Shown piece by piece: positions 8,716 to 16,256 of a stretch of 64,000 bases of DNA. A model generated the notes under the pieces. That model saw only the letters and a program-made list of their open reading frames with translations. It did no database searches and was not told where the DNA came from. Position numbers and translations under genes: made by a program. The stretch spans positions 13,727 through 77,726 of the forward strand of contig JBPBPL010000029.1 of the NCBI GenBank assembly GCA_050954285.1, given 5' to 3'. Origin of the DNA: Mucilaginibacter_A sp050954285. GTDB lineage: Bacteria > Bacteroidota > Bacteroidia > Sphingobacteriales > Sphingobacteriaceae. Positions within the stretch are counted from its first letter, which is position 1; the number at the start of each line of letters is the position of its first letter.

Positions 8716-8826
8716 TTGTTTGTTGTAGAAAAGCATTCTCCTCACCAAAAGTCTATTTTTAATTATTAATTAAATTATATAATATTGAGTTAATTTATAA
8801 ATAATCAAAATTGTATTCTATGAACA

Positions 8827-10872
8827 ATGCGTTATAAACTTTTCCTGCTGATTGTGTTCCTGTTTTTCGCCAAAAGTACCTTTTCACAAACACCTCAGGA
8901 ACGGGAAATCGAAACTATTATTGAAGCTGCTGCCGAAAATCTGCCCGACGATTATGATTACTCCGATTTAATTAGTCAGCTTCAAAATTACCGCCAGCAT
9001 CCGCTCAATCTCAACAAAGCTACAACAGCGCAACTGCAAGACTTGTTGTTTCTTTCTTATCTGCAAATTACCGCTTTGCAGGAACACATCCGCAGCAACG
9101 GAAAACTGATCGATCTGCTTGAACTTCAAAGCGTTAACCTTTTTGATCTGCAAACGATCTCTAAATTAATGCCTTTTGTTACAATCAACACCAGTATAGA
9201 TTTTAATAAAATCAGCCTCCAAAACCTGTTTCGGTATGGTAAACATGACTTAATTTTTCGTTTTGGAGAAGTTTTACAACCTCAAAAAGGTTTCCTGATC
9301 CCGAAAGATTCCAAGCTTTCGCACTATACCGGCAATCCGCAAAAACTGCTGGGCCGTTATCGTTTTGATTTCCAGAACCGCATCCAGCTGGCTTTCAACA
9401 TGGAAAAAGATGCCGGAGAACCATTTTTTGCCGGTAAAAACAGCATGGGCTTTGATTTTTATACGGCGAGCCTGGCTTTCAAAAATTTCGGTCTGATCAA
9501 TAAATTAGTAATCGGCGATTATTCGCTGCAGTTTGGCCAGGGTTTGAGTTTGTACACCGGTTTTGCTTTTGGCAAAAATGCCGATGCTACACTGGTTCCG
9601 AAGGTGAGCCGCGGGTTGACGCCGTATTCATCCACCAACGAAATCAGTTATTTCCGTGGCGTGGCGGCAACTTTGCAATGGAAATCCATTGCCTTCACGC
9701 CTTTTGTTTCCGATCAGCCGGTTGACGCGACAGTTCAAACTACGGCAAATCCGGAGTATATTTCTTCGCTTGGCACAACTGGTTATCACCGCACAGCAAC
9801 CGAACTTGCCAATAAAAATTCGGCAGAACAATTGAGCTACGGCTTCGACCTAAATTATGTCAAACATAGTTTCAAGGCCGGAATTACTGCTTACAACACC
9901 CATTTTCAATATCCTTTGGAACGCCGGCAAAACGCTTATAATCAGTTTATTTTTGCCGGAAAAGAGCTTGACAATTTATCGTTTTACTACGATTACAGCT
10001 TCCATAATCTTTATTTCTTTGGGGAAACAGCCAAAAGCCTCGGTGGCGGCGCAGCAACAGTAAATGGTTTGTTGAGTTCAATTTCTTCCAATGTTTCTGT
10101 GGTTTTATTGTACCGGAATTACAATCGTAATTACCATTCGTTTTATAATCAGGCTGTTTCTGAAAATACCGATGCTGTGAACGAAAAAGGAATTTATAGC
10201 GGCTTGAACATCAAATTATCCAAACTATGGACGTTTTCCGGTTATGCTGATTTCTTTAAATTTCCCTGGCTTAAGTTTCAGGTGAGCCAGCCAAATAGCA
10301 GCGGACATGAGTTTTTGGGCCGATTGACTTATTCGCCAAATCAAAGGCTGGTTGCTTACCTTAATTATCGCCTCAAACAAAAGCAGCAAAATAATGATAA
10401 TAACAAAATTACTGTTTTGGATGAAGTAGATTATCAGGACTATCGGTTTGATATCTCCTATCCTTTCAGCCGAAATATTACTTTTCGAAACCGTGCCGAA
10501 GTGGTGAAATACCAGAAAGGTTCGCCAGCGGCAGAATACGGTTTAATGGTCTATCAGGATGTAATTTACAAACCAAAAACCAGCCGGATTGCCGCAAATT
10601 GCCGCCTGGCCTGGTTTCACACGGCAAGTTACGATTCCCGCATTTATTCCTTTGAAAATGATGTGCTGTATAGTTACACTATTTTGCCTTTGCAGCACAC
10701 CGGTTTTCGTACTTTTTTCAATGCCCAATACACTTTTACCAAAGGTTTGGATGCTTGGTTTCGCTACAGCGCGTATTTGTACCGTGGAGAAAAAACAGTT
10801 GGTTCCGGTTTGGATCTGATTGAAGGCAACAAAAAATCTGAAATCAGGCTGCAAATGCGCTATCGTTTTTGA
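8827..10872 (+). CDS. helix-hairpin-helix outer-membrane protein coupled to comEC
   Basis: A 681-residue exported protein. A signal peptide (residues 1-20, ending FSQ) is followed at about 58-118 by paired helix-hairpin-helix elements of ComEA type (LNLNKATTAQLQDLL, then SNGKLIDLLELQSV). The rest, about 130-681, has alternating aromatic strands and ends RYRF, as expected for an outer-membrane beta-barrel. HhH repeats bind DNA backbone non-specifically, and ComEA is the periplasmic DNA receptor of competence. A barrel carrying its own HhH domain could serve as DNA port and receptor; this is inference. Its TGA overlaps the comEC ATG, so the two are one translational unit. One dispersed motif copy is translated here as GKNSMG (9423-9447). 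Confidence 0.8.
   Translation: MRYKLFLLIVFLFFAKSTFSQTPQEREIETIIEAAAENLPDDYDYSDLISQLQNYRQHPLNLNKATTAQLQDLLFLSYLQITALQEHIRSNGKLIDLLELQSVNLFDLQTISKLMPFVTINTSIDFNKISLQNLFRYGKHDLIFRFGEVLQPQKGFLIPKDSKLSHYTGNPQKLLGRYRFDFQNRIQLAFNMEKDAGEPFFAGKNSMGFDFYTASLAFKNFGLINKLVIGDYSLQFGQGLSLYTGFAFGKNADATLVPKVSRGLTPYSSTNEISYFRGVAATLQWKSIAFTPFVSDQPVDATVQTTANPEYISSLGTTGYHRTATELANKNSAEQLSYGFDLNYVKHSFKAGITAYNTHFQYPLERRQNAYNQFIFAGKELDNLSFYYDYSFHNLYFFGETAKSLGGGAATVNGLLSSISSNVSVVLLYRNYNRNYHSFYNQAVSENTDAVNEKGIYSGLNIKLSKLWTFSGYADFFKFPWLKFQVSQPNSSGHEFLGRLTYSPNQRLVAYLNYRLKQKQQNNDNNKITVLDEVDYQDYRFDISYPFSRNITFRNRAEVVKYQKGSPAAEYGLMVYQDVIYKPKTSRIAANCRLAWFHTASYDSRIYSFENDVLYSYTILPLQHTGFRTFFNAQYTFTKGLDAWFRYSAYLYRGEKTVGSGLDLIEGNKKSEIRLQMRYRF
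9423..9447 (-). repeat. dispersed motif copy (TGT core) in HhH gene
   Basis: GGTAAAAACAGCATG with the upstream ATTTTTTGCC half; read in frame as AGKNSMG. Confidence 0.85.
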
Positions 10873-12986
10873 TGATGAAAAACAGTTATTTCCTCCCCGA
10901 AAACCCTTTTCTTATCCTGCTGATGCCTCTTTTAGCAGGTATTTTTCTGGGTGTGATTTTGCCCTTTGATGAATTGATACAAGTTTTAACGATCAGTATT
11001 TATAGCATTGCTTTCATTTTTTTCCTGCTGAATTTCTGTTATGCCAGATGGAAAATTTATCGTAAACCCTGGATTGGCAGCATATTAATTCATATCTTTT
11101 TATTGTTTTCAGGAATTTTATTTGCTGAAAAAAACAAGGAAATCAACCAGAAAGACCATTTCTCTAAACAGCAATCGGATGTATTGCTGGTTACCATTAT
11201 CCAGGAACCAAAACAAACCGGCAGCCTGTTTCGGTTCAATACTTCGGTTACGCATACTGTTTTTAAGGGTAAAGTTTCGGCATCGTCCGGTAGTTTGCTG
11301 GTAGCTTTGAAACTCGATTCCAACCAAAAAACTCAGTTGAATTATGGCGATCAGCTTCTCATCCGCAATCAATATAAAACGATAGATACGCCGTTTAATC
11401 CGGCAGAATTTAATTACAAACTGTGGCTGCAGCACCAGAATATTTATTTCCAAACTTACCTCAACCCAAACCAATACCAGCTGGTGGCAACGCAACAGGG
11501 TAATCCTATTATTTTTGAAGCACTGGCAATCAGGCAGGAAATGGTGCAAAAAATCCAGCAATACCTACACAATCCTGATGCGATAGCCGTTGCCTCCACC
11601 CTGATTTTGGGTTACCGAGCCGATTTAAGTCAGGATGTTTTACAGGCTTATTCAAAAACCGGCACCATGCACGTGCTGTCCGTTTCCGGGATGCACGTGG
11701 CTTTGGTTTACATCATCATTGAGCTGCTGCTCCAGTTTTTGAACCGTAAAAGAAGCACCATTTTGCTCAAAGCGTTTATTTCGATTTCGCTGATTTGGCT
11801 CTATGCGCTTCTTTCCGGTTTTTCGCCGGCTGTTTGCCGGGCCGCCGTCATGATCAGTTTTGTTATCTGCGGAAAAACGTATAACCGGCACATCAGTATG
11901 CTCAATATTTTGCTGGTTTCGGCTTTTATGCTGTTGCTTTACAATCCATATTTCATTGCTGATGTGGGTTTCCAGCTTTCATATCTCGCCGTTTTCGGGT
12001 TGATTTTGTTGCAGCCAATCATCGAAAACCTGTTGGATGTCCAACAAAAACACCTGCGGAAATTGTGGTCGCTTTTATCGGTTTCGCTGGCGGCACAGGT
12101 AATTACGTTTCCGGTCAGTGTATATTATTTTCACCAGTTTCCGGTTTATTTTCTGCTGAGCAATCTGTTTATTGTGTTGCCTTCCATGCTGATTATGTAT
12201 ATCGGCATTGCATTTTTGGCATTTTCCAATGTCGATTTGCTGGCCAAACCATTGGCTTTTTTGCTCGAAAAAACCATCATCATCATGAATGCCAGTCTTT
12301 CCCGGATCGAGCATATTCCATTTGGCAGCTGGAATAAATTGTGGATTACAACGCCAGAATATTTGCTGCTTTATGCCATCATGGCTTGCTGTTTCGGCTG
12401 GATCATTCACCGGAAAATTTTCCTGCTGAAAATGAATGCTGTTTTTACCGTACTTTTTTTGATGAGCTTTTCCTATAAACGTTATCGCTCTGCGGATCAA
12501 CAGGAGATCATTTTTTTAAACCTGCGGAAAAACTTTGGGTTGATCTGTAAAAGTGGCAAGGAGGTTTTTCTGCTGACGGATTTGAAACCGGGCGATAAAA
12601 CTTTTCAGTATGCTGTTCAGCCGTTTTTGGATAGCTGCCAATCCACCCAAATCCATTTAATTGGCACCAAGCAGAATTTCACCAATGCTTCTTTTATCAA
12701 ACAAAAATCACTGATTCAGTTTAGGAACAAACTCGTTTTTATAGCTGATCGGACTTTTGAAAAGCAACATTTTCCGCAGAAAATAAAAGTTGATGCAGTG
12801 CTGATTACTGGCAACCCAAAAATCAACCTCCAACAAATTACCCAAAACCTGATTTTTGACTGGCTTATTATGGATGGAAGCAACTCGGATTACCACCTTA
12901 AAAAACTGGCTGATGAAGCCAATGCGGACGGCAGAAAAATATTTATTTTAAAAAGTAACAATTGCCTGCGCATCAACTCTAAATAA
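10872..12986 (+). CDS. comEC: ComEC/Rec2 DNA translocation channel
   Basis: About 704 residues, taking the ATG at 10872 that overlaps the previous stop (TGATG). The N-terminus has two or three membrane helices and a DUF4131/OB-like domain (about 100-200). The central Competence domain (about 220-490) has the signature LILGYRADLSQDVL...TGTMHVLSVSGMHVALV and around eight helices. The C-terminal ~190 residues have a beta-lactamase-like position but lack an HxHxDH metal site, so nuclease activity there is unlikely. ComEC passes single-stranded DNA across the inner membrane in natural transformation. Two dispersed motif copies lie inside the gene (12435-12449 and 12684-12710). Confidence 0.93.
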   Translation: MMKNSYFLPENPFLILLMPLLAGIFLGVILPFDELIQVLTISIYSIAFIFFLLNFCYARWKIYRKPWIGSILIHIFLLFSGILFAEKNKEINQKDHFSKQQSDVLLVTIIQEPKQTGSLFRFNTSVTHTVFKGKVSASSGSLLVALKLDSNQKTQLNYGDQLLIRNQYKTIDTPFNPAEFNYKLWLQHQNIYFQTYLNPNQYQLVATQQGNPIIFEALAIRQEMVQKIQQYLHNPDAIAVASTLILGYRADLSQDVLQAYSKTGTMHVLSVSGMHVALVYIIIELLLQFLNRKRSTILLKAFISISLIWLYALLSGFSPAVCRAAVMISFVICGKTYNRHISMLNILLVSAFMLLLYNPYFIADVGFQLSYLAVFGLILLQPIIENLLDVQQKHLRKLWSLLSVSLAAQVITFPVSVYYFHQFPVYFLLSNLFIVLPSMLIMYIGIAFLAFSNVDLLAKPLAFLLEKTIIIMNASLSRIEHIPFGSWNKLWITTPEYLLLYAIMACCFGWIIHRKIFLLKMNAVFTVLFLMSFSYKRYRSADQQEIIFLNLRKNFGLICKSGKEVFLLTDLKPGDKTFQYAVQPFLDSCQSTQIHLIGTKQNFTNASFIKQKSLIQFRNKLVFIADRTFEKQHFPQKIKVDAVLITGNPKINLQQITQNLIFDWLIMDGSNSDYHLKKLADEANADGRKIFILKSNNCLRINSK
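12435..12449 (+). repeat. dispersed motif copy (TGT core) in comEC
   Basis: AATGCTGTTTTTACC, read in frame as NAVFT within a membrane helix. Confidence 0.75.
12684..12710 (+). repeat. dispersed motif copy (TTC core) in comEC
   Basis: AATGCTTCTTTTATC followed by AAACAAAAAT, read in frame as NASFIKQK in the C-terminal domain. Confidence 0.85.
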
Positions 12987-13063
12987 AGTAATCGAAGTAA
13001 TATTTTGATTTTCAAATTTACCTTGCATCTTTACAGTACGAATTTCACCATAAATAGAAAACC

Positions 13064-13705
13064 ATGAATAATTTAAAAAAAGTTGCATTAGCCGTAGCAT
13101 TTATCACTGCTGGTTTTGCGGCCCATGCACAAAAAAGCATTACAGAAGGTGTTGCAAATTACACCGTTAACGCAAGCGGACAGGTACAGGAGGCTAAAGT
13201 ATATTTTAAAGGCGATTCTTCTACTTATCAGTTTCAGGCAGGTCCGGCAGATGTCAAACTAATTTCCGATGAAAAGGCTGGATTTATGGTTGTTTTGGTT
13301 GATGTGCCTGTAGCGTCTATCAAAAAAGCAGCTGTTTATACACCGGCAGATATTGAACAAATGAAGGACAAAGAGCCATCTTTTACCGTTACACCAACTA
13401 CCGAAACACAAACAATTGCTGGTTATCAGTGTAAAAAATACACTGCTAAGGATAGCAAAACCGGCACAACGGTAGATGTTTGGGCAACAAATGATATTAC
13501 TGCGCCAAACAATAACCTTAGTAAATATTTCGTGGGTTTAACAGGTTTCCCTGTTAAATTTTCTACGTTGGTTAGAGGTCAAAAAGCAGATGTTTTACTA
13601 AAGTCTATTGCAGCTGAAAAGGTAAAAGCGGGAACTTTTGCTATCCCGAAAGACTTTGACAGGATAAGCGTAGAAGATTTGATGGCAATGAGTGGCGGCA
13701 GGTAA
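13064..13705 (+). CDS. exported DUF4412-like protein
   Basis: A 213-residue protein with a signal peptide (residues 1-22, ending AHAQ). The mature part is a beta-rich domain with TETQTIAGYQCKKYTAKD, a block typical of DUF4412/GLPGLI-type Bacteroidota envelope proteins in which a conserved aromatic-Cys-Lys strand precedes a V-W strand (TVDVWATNDI). No catalytic residues are evident; the role in the envelope is unknown. It may be preceded by a promoter with the box TACCTTGC near 13018. It is followed by a strong terminator, so it is monocistronic. Confidence 0.75.
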   Translation: MNNLKKVALAVAFITAGFAAHAQKSITEGVANYTVNASGQVQEAKVYFKGDSSTYQFQAGPADVKLISDEKAGFMVVLVDVPVASIKKAAVYTPADIEQMKDKEPSFTVTPTTETQTIAGYQCKKYTAKDSKTGTTVDVWATNDITAPNNNLSKYFVGLTGFPVKFSTLVRGQKADVLLKSIAAEKVKAGTFAIPKDFDRISVEDLMAMSGGR

Positions 13706-13723
13706 CTCACCACCTTTCCATTT

Positions 13724-13766
13724 ATAAAAAAAGCCTGATGCAAAATTTGCAGCAGGCTTTTTTTAT
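13724..13766. terminator. bidirectional rho-independent terminator
   Basis: Arms ATAAAAAAAGCCTG (13724-13737) and its complement (13753-13766), extended inward by TGCAAA/TTTGCA, with A- and T-runs on both sides, between convergent genes. Confidence 0.9.
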
Positions 13767-13782
13767 GGTCTAAAATTTATCG

Positions 13783-14109
13783 TTACAAAATCAGGATTAA
13801 AACAAGTATAATAATGATGATGGCACCAACAGAAAGATAAATACCGCCGCCTATGGCATGTGCCTGGGTTTTCATCGTTTTCAATTCTGTTTTCAGTTCC
13901 TGGCGTTCTTCTTTACTCAACTGCGATTTATCCATCGCTTTAATCTCTTCCACGCGATCTTTAATGGCCTGTAATTTTACTTCTTTCTGAGCATCGGTCA
14001 GTGTAATTTCTTTGGCAACAGGCTCAGAAACAATTGTTGCCGCGCGCAAATTGCTTGCAGAAAAAGTTAGCATTAAAGCAGTTGATAATAAATAGATTTT
14101 CTTTTTCAT
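13783..14109 (-). CDS. small membrane-anchored coiled-coil protein
   Basis: A 108-residue protein starting at MKKKIYLL; the ATG at 14109 is preferred over the upstream in-frame start because it begins a clean signal peptide (MKKKIYLLSTALMLTFSASNLRAA). Residues about 35-85 are charged and helical, with KAMDKSQLSKEERQELKTELK, probably a coiled coil. The C-terminus is a single hydrophobic helix rich in Ile/Leu (IYLSVGAIIIIILVLILIL). Small proteins of this build are common in Bacteroidota and their function is unknown. Confidence 0.75.
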   Translation of the reverse strand: MKKKIYLLSTALMLTFSASNLRAATIVSEPVAKEITLTDAQKEVKLQAIKDRVEEIKAMDKSQLSKEERQELKTELKTMKTQAHAIGGGIYLSVGAIIIIILVLILIL

Positions 14110-14293
14110 AAAAAATGTTTTCAGTAAAAGGTGAAATAAATAAACAAGCAATTTTTTGTTTTTTACTGGTTCCAAAAAATAAAGTTACAGGTACAGTAAA
14201 TTAAGCTAACTTGGGTTTTAGTGATTTTCTTATTTAGCAAAATTAAAACTTAACAGATAGCTTCCTGTTTCGAAAATAAACCAAGCAATAATT

Positions 14294-15241
14294 ATGGAGA
14301 TTCAGAAAACAGAACCCAAAACCAGCAGCTATTTTGAAGTTGCGCCCGGTGTGTGGGGCATGAAAATTATTTTCGTTAATATTTACATGATTGCCTCCGG
14401 CGACCCGGAAAATAAGCAATGGGTTTTGATTGATGCCGGTTTACCGCACTATTCTCACAAAATTAAGGAGATGGCCGAGTCTATTTTTGGCGAAGGCGCT
14501 AAACCTGAAAATATTATTTTAACACATGGCCATTTTGACCATATTGGCAGCTTGCAGGATATTTTAAAATTTTGGGATGTGCCGGTTTATGCACATTTAC
14601 TGGAATTGCCTTACCTAACCGGCCTTTCGGCTTATCCACCGGCTGATCCGTTTGTAGGTGGTGGTTTAATGAGTTTAACTTCCTGGATGTTCCCAAATAA
14701 ACCGCTTAATTTAGGCAACAAAGTACATAAATTTCCGGAAGAAGGCGTACCAGGATTACCCGGCTGGCGCATCATCCATACGCCGGGACACGCACCGGGC
14801 CACGTTTCGCTTTTCCGGAAAAGCGATCATATTTTGGTAGCCGGTGATGCTTTTGTAACTACTGTTCAGGAATCAGCTTTGGCGGTGATGATGCAGAAAA
14901 AAATCATTAGCGGACCGCCAAAATATTTTACCTGCGATTGGAAAGCAGCTGGCATATCGGTTAGAAAACTGATTGGCTTGCACCCACAGATTGTAGCAAC
15001 CGGACATGGCCAGCCAATGGTTGCTTCAGAATTTAAAAAAACACTGCAAAATTTAGGAAAAAACTTTAACGCCGAGGCTGTACCAGCACATGGCCGTTAT
15101 GTTAAGGAAGCTGCCCAAACAGATATTGAAGGGGTAAAATATGTTCCGCCGGCTCAAAACAATCCTCTGATTACGGGTAGCTTAATTGGAGCTGCTGCGC
15201 TGATTGCTTTTGCAGTAGTGGTTGGCGTTTACAAAAAATAA
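14294..15241 (+). CDS. MBL-fold metallo-hydrolase with C-terminal membrane anchor
   Basis: A 315-residue protein. The metallo-beta-lactamase fold is shown by H78-G-H80-F-D82-H83, then HTPGHAPGH (about 156-164), GDAF (about 180) and ATGHGQP (about 239). These are the ligands of a dinuclear zinc or iron centre hydrolysing thioesters, lactones or phosphoesters. The last ~22 residues (LIGAAALIAFAVVVGVYKK) form a membrane helix with a basic tail, an uncommon addition that would tether the enzyme to the inner membrane. There is no signal peptide, so the catalytic domain is presumably cytoplasmic. The substrate is unknown. Confidence 0.87.
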   Translation: MEIQKTEPKTSSYFEVAPGVWGMKIIFVNIYMIASGDPENKQWVLIDAGLPHYSHKIKEMAESIFGEGAKPENIILTHGHFDHIGSLQDILKFWDVPVYAHLLELPYLTGLSAYPPADPFVGGGLMSLTSWMFPNKPLNLGNKVHKFPEEGVPGLPGWRIIHTPGHAPGHVSLFRKSDHILVAGDAFVTTVQESALAVMMQKKIISGPPKYFTCDWKAAGISVRKLIGLHPQIVATGHGQPMVASEFKKTLQNLGKNFNAEAVPAHGRYVKEAAQTDIEGVKYVPPAQNNPLITGSLIGAAALIAFAVVVGVYKK

Positions 15242-15245
15242 AATT

Positions 15246-15297
15246 ATATCGATAAAAGAAGTATCCCTGAATTTTGAGATGCTTCTTTTATCGATAT
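15246..15297. terminator. inverted pair of dispersed motifs acting as terminator
   Basis: A 20-bp arm at 15246-15265 (with GATAAAAGAAGTATC) pairs with 15278-15297 (with GATGCTTCTTTTATC), one G-U apart, between two convergent genes. Both halves carry the TTC-type core. Confidence 0.88.
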
Positions 15298-15300
15298 ATT

Positions 15301-16170
15301 TTAGTTGTACAGAGAAATTACAAAATCAGCTTCGAAAACATGGCCGGGTTCTACCAGTTTAATGCCTTCTTTATTCTTAAAATCTGTCACCTTTCCTACT
15401 GAATCTGAATGGCCAAGCCATGGCTCAATGCATACAAATGGCGCTCCTGGTTTTGCCCAAACGCCTAAATCCTGAAAATCCTGAAAGCCTACTGATAAGC
15501 TTTGTTCGTGGTTTTTACTGCGGATGGTTACGTTTTTGGAGGTTATATCTTTAAAAATCAAAGCATCACGATCAAACAGGTTTTTGGTTAACCATATTTT
15601 TCTGTCATCCATCGGTACAAATTCTGTTTGTCCGCTTAATAAACCGTCTGTTAACAAATGGGTAAGCAAAGGTTCTGAAGTTTCAAATTCGAGGTAATAA
15701 TCTTCATAATTTTCGCTTGGATAAAATGGCACGTTAAAAGCCGGATGCGCGCCAACTGAAAAATATACCTTTTGCTGATCCTGGTTAATTACTTTGTAAG
15801 TAACGCGCAAGTTATGATCCTTCAAATCATACAAAACCTGAAATTCAAATTTAAATGGATAAACCGCCAGCGTGGCTTCGCTAAAAGATAAAGAAAATTT
15901 AGCATGGGTTTCGCTCGAATCCATCAGTCTAAATTCTGATTCGCGCGTAAAACCGTGACGGTTCATGTGGTAAGCTTTGCCGTCAACCTGCAGTTCATTA
16001 TTCACCAAACCACCCACAATCGGGAACAGGTTTGGCGCATGCCAAGGCCAAATAGAAGCATCGCCCCGCCATAAATGCTCGGTTTGAGTTTGTTTGTTGT
16101 AAATAGATGTCATTTCCGCACCTTGAGAACGGACGACAACTTTTAGAAAATCATTTTCTATGGTAATCAT
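15301..16170 (-). CDS. aldose 1-epimerase family protein (LacX-like)
   Basis: A 289-residue cytoplasmic protein of the galactose mutarotase-like fold. It has NLFPIVGGL, the histidine-containing GAHPAFNVPF (catalytic histidine region) and CIEPWLGHSDS near the C-terminus. It has no signal peptide or lipobox, unlike the galM-type lipoprotein at 54952-56115, so the two epimerases act in different compartments. It probably interconverts anomers of a hexose or phosphosugar. The exact sugar is not readable. Confidence 0.85.
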   Translation of the reverse strand: MITIENDFLKVVVRSQGAEMTSIYNKQTQTEHLWRGDASIWPWHAPNLFPIVGGLVNNELQVDGKAYHMNRHGFTRESEFRLMDSSETHAKFSLSFSEATLAVYPFKFEFQVLYDLKDHNLRVTYKVINQDQQKVYFSVGAHPAFNVPFYPSENYEDYYLEFETSEPLLTHLLTDGLLSGQTEFVPMDDRKIWLTKNLFDRDALIFKDITSKNVTIRSKNHEQSLSVGFQDFQDLGVWAKPGAPFVCIEPWLGHSDSVGKVTDFKNKEGIKLVEPGHVFEADFVISLYN

Positions 16171-16231
16171 GAATGTAGCTATTGATATTTTTTCTAAACT
16201 GTAAAATTGAATGCTTTGTTTACGGTGGAAA

Positions 16232-16256
16232 ATTTTAGGTCGATAAAAGAAGCATC
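16232..16256 (-). repeat. dispersed motif copy (TTC core) at priA stop
   Basis: ATTTTAGGTC, GATAAAAGAAGCATC. Its last bases lie on the first two bases of the TCA that is the priA stop codon on the other strand. Confidence 0.88.

Noticed and set aside
10869..10871. TTG start for comEC
   Set aside because: The ATG at 10872 overlaps the preceding stop in the usual coupled way; the TTG adds nothing.
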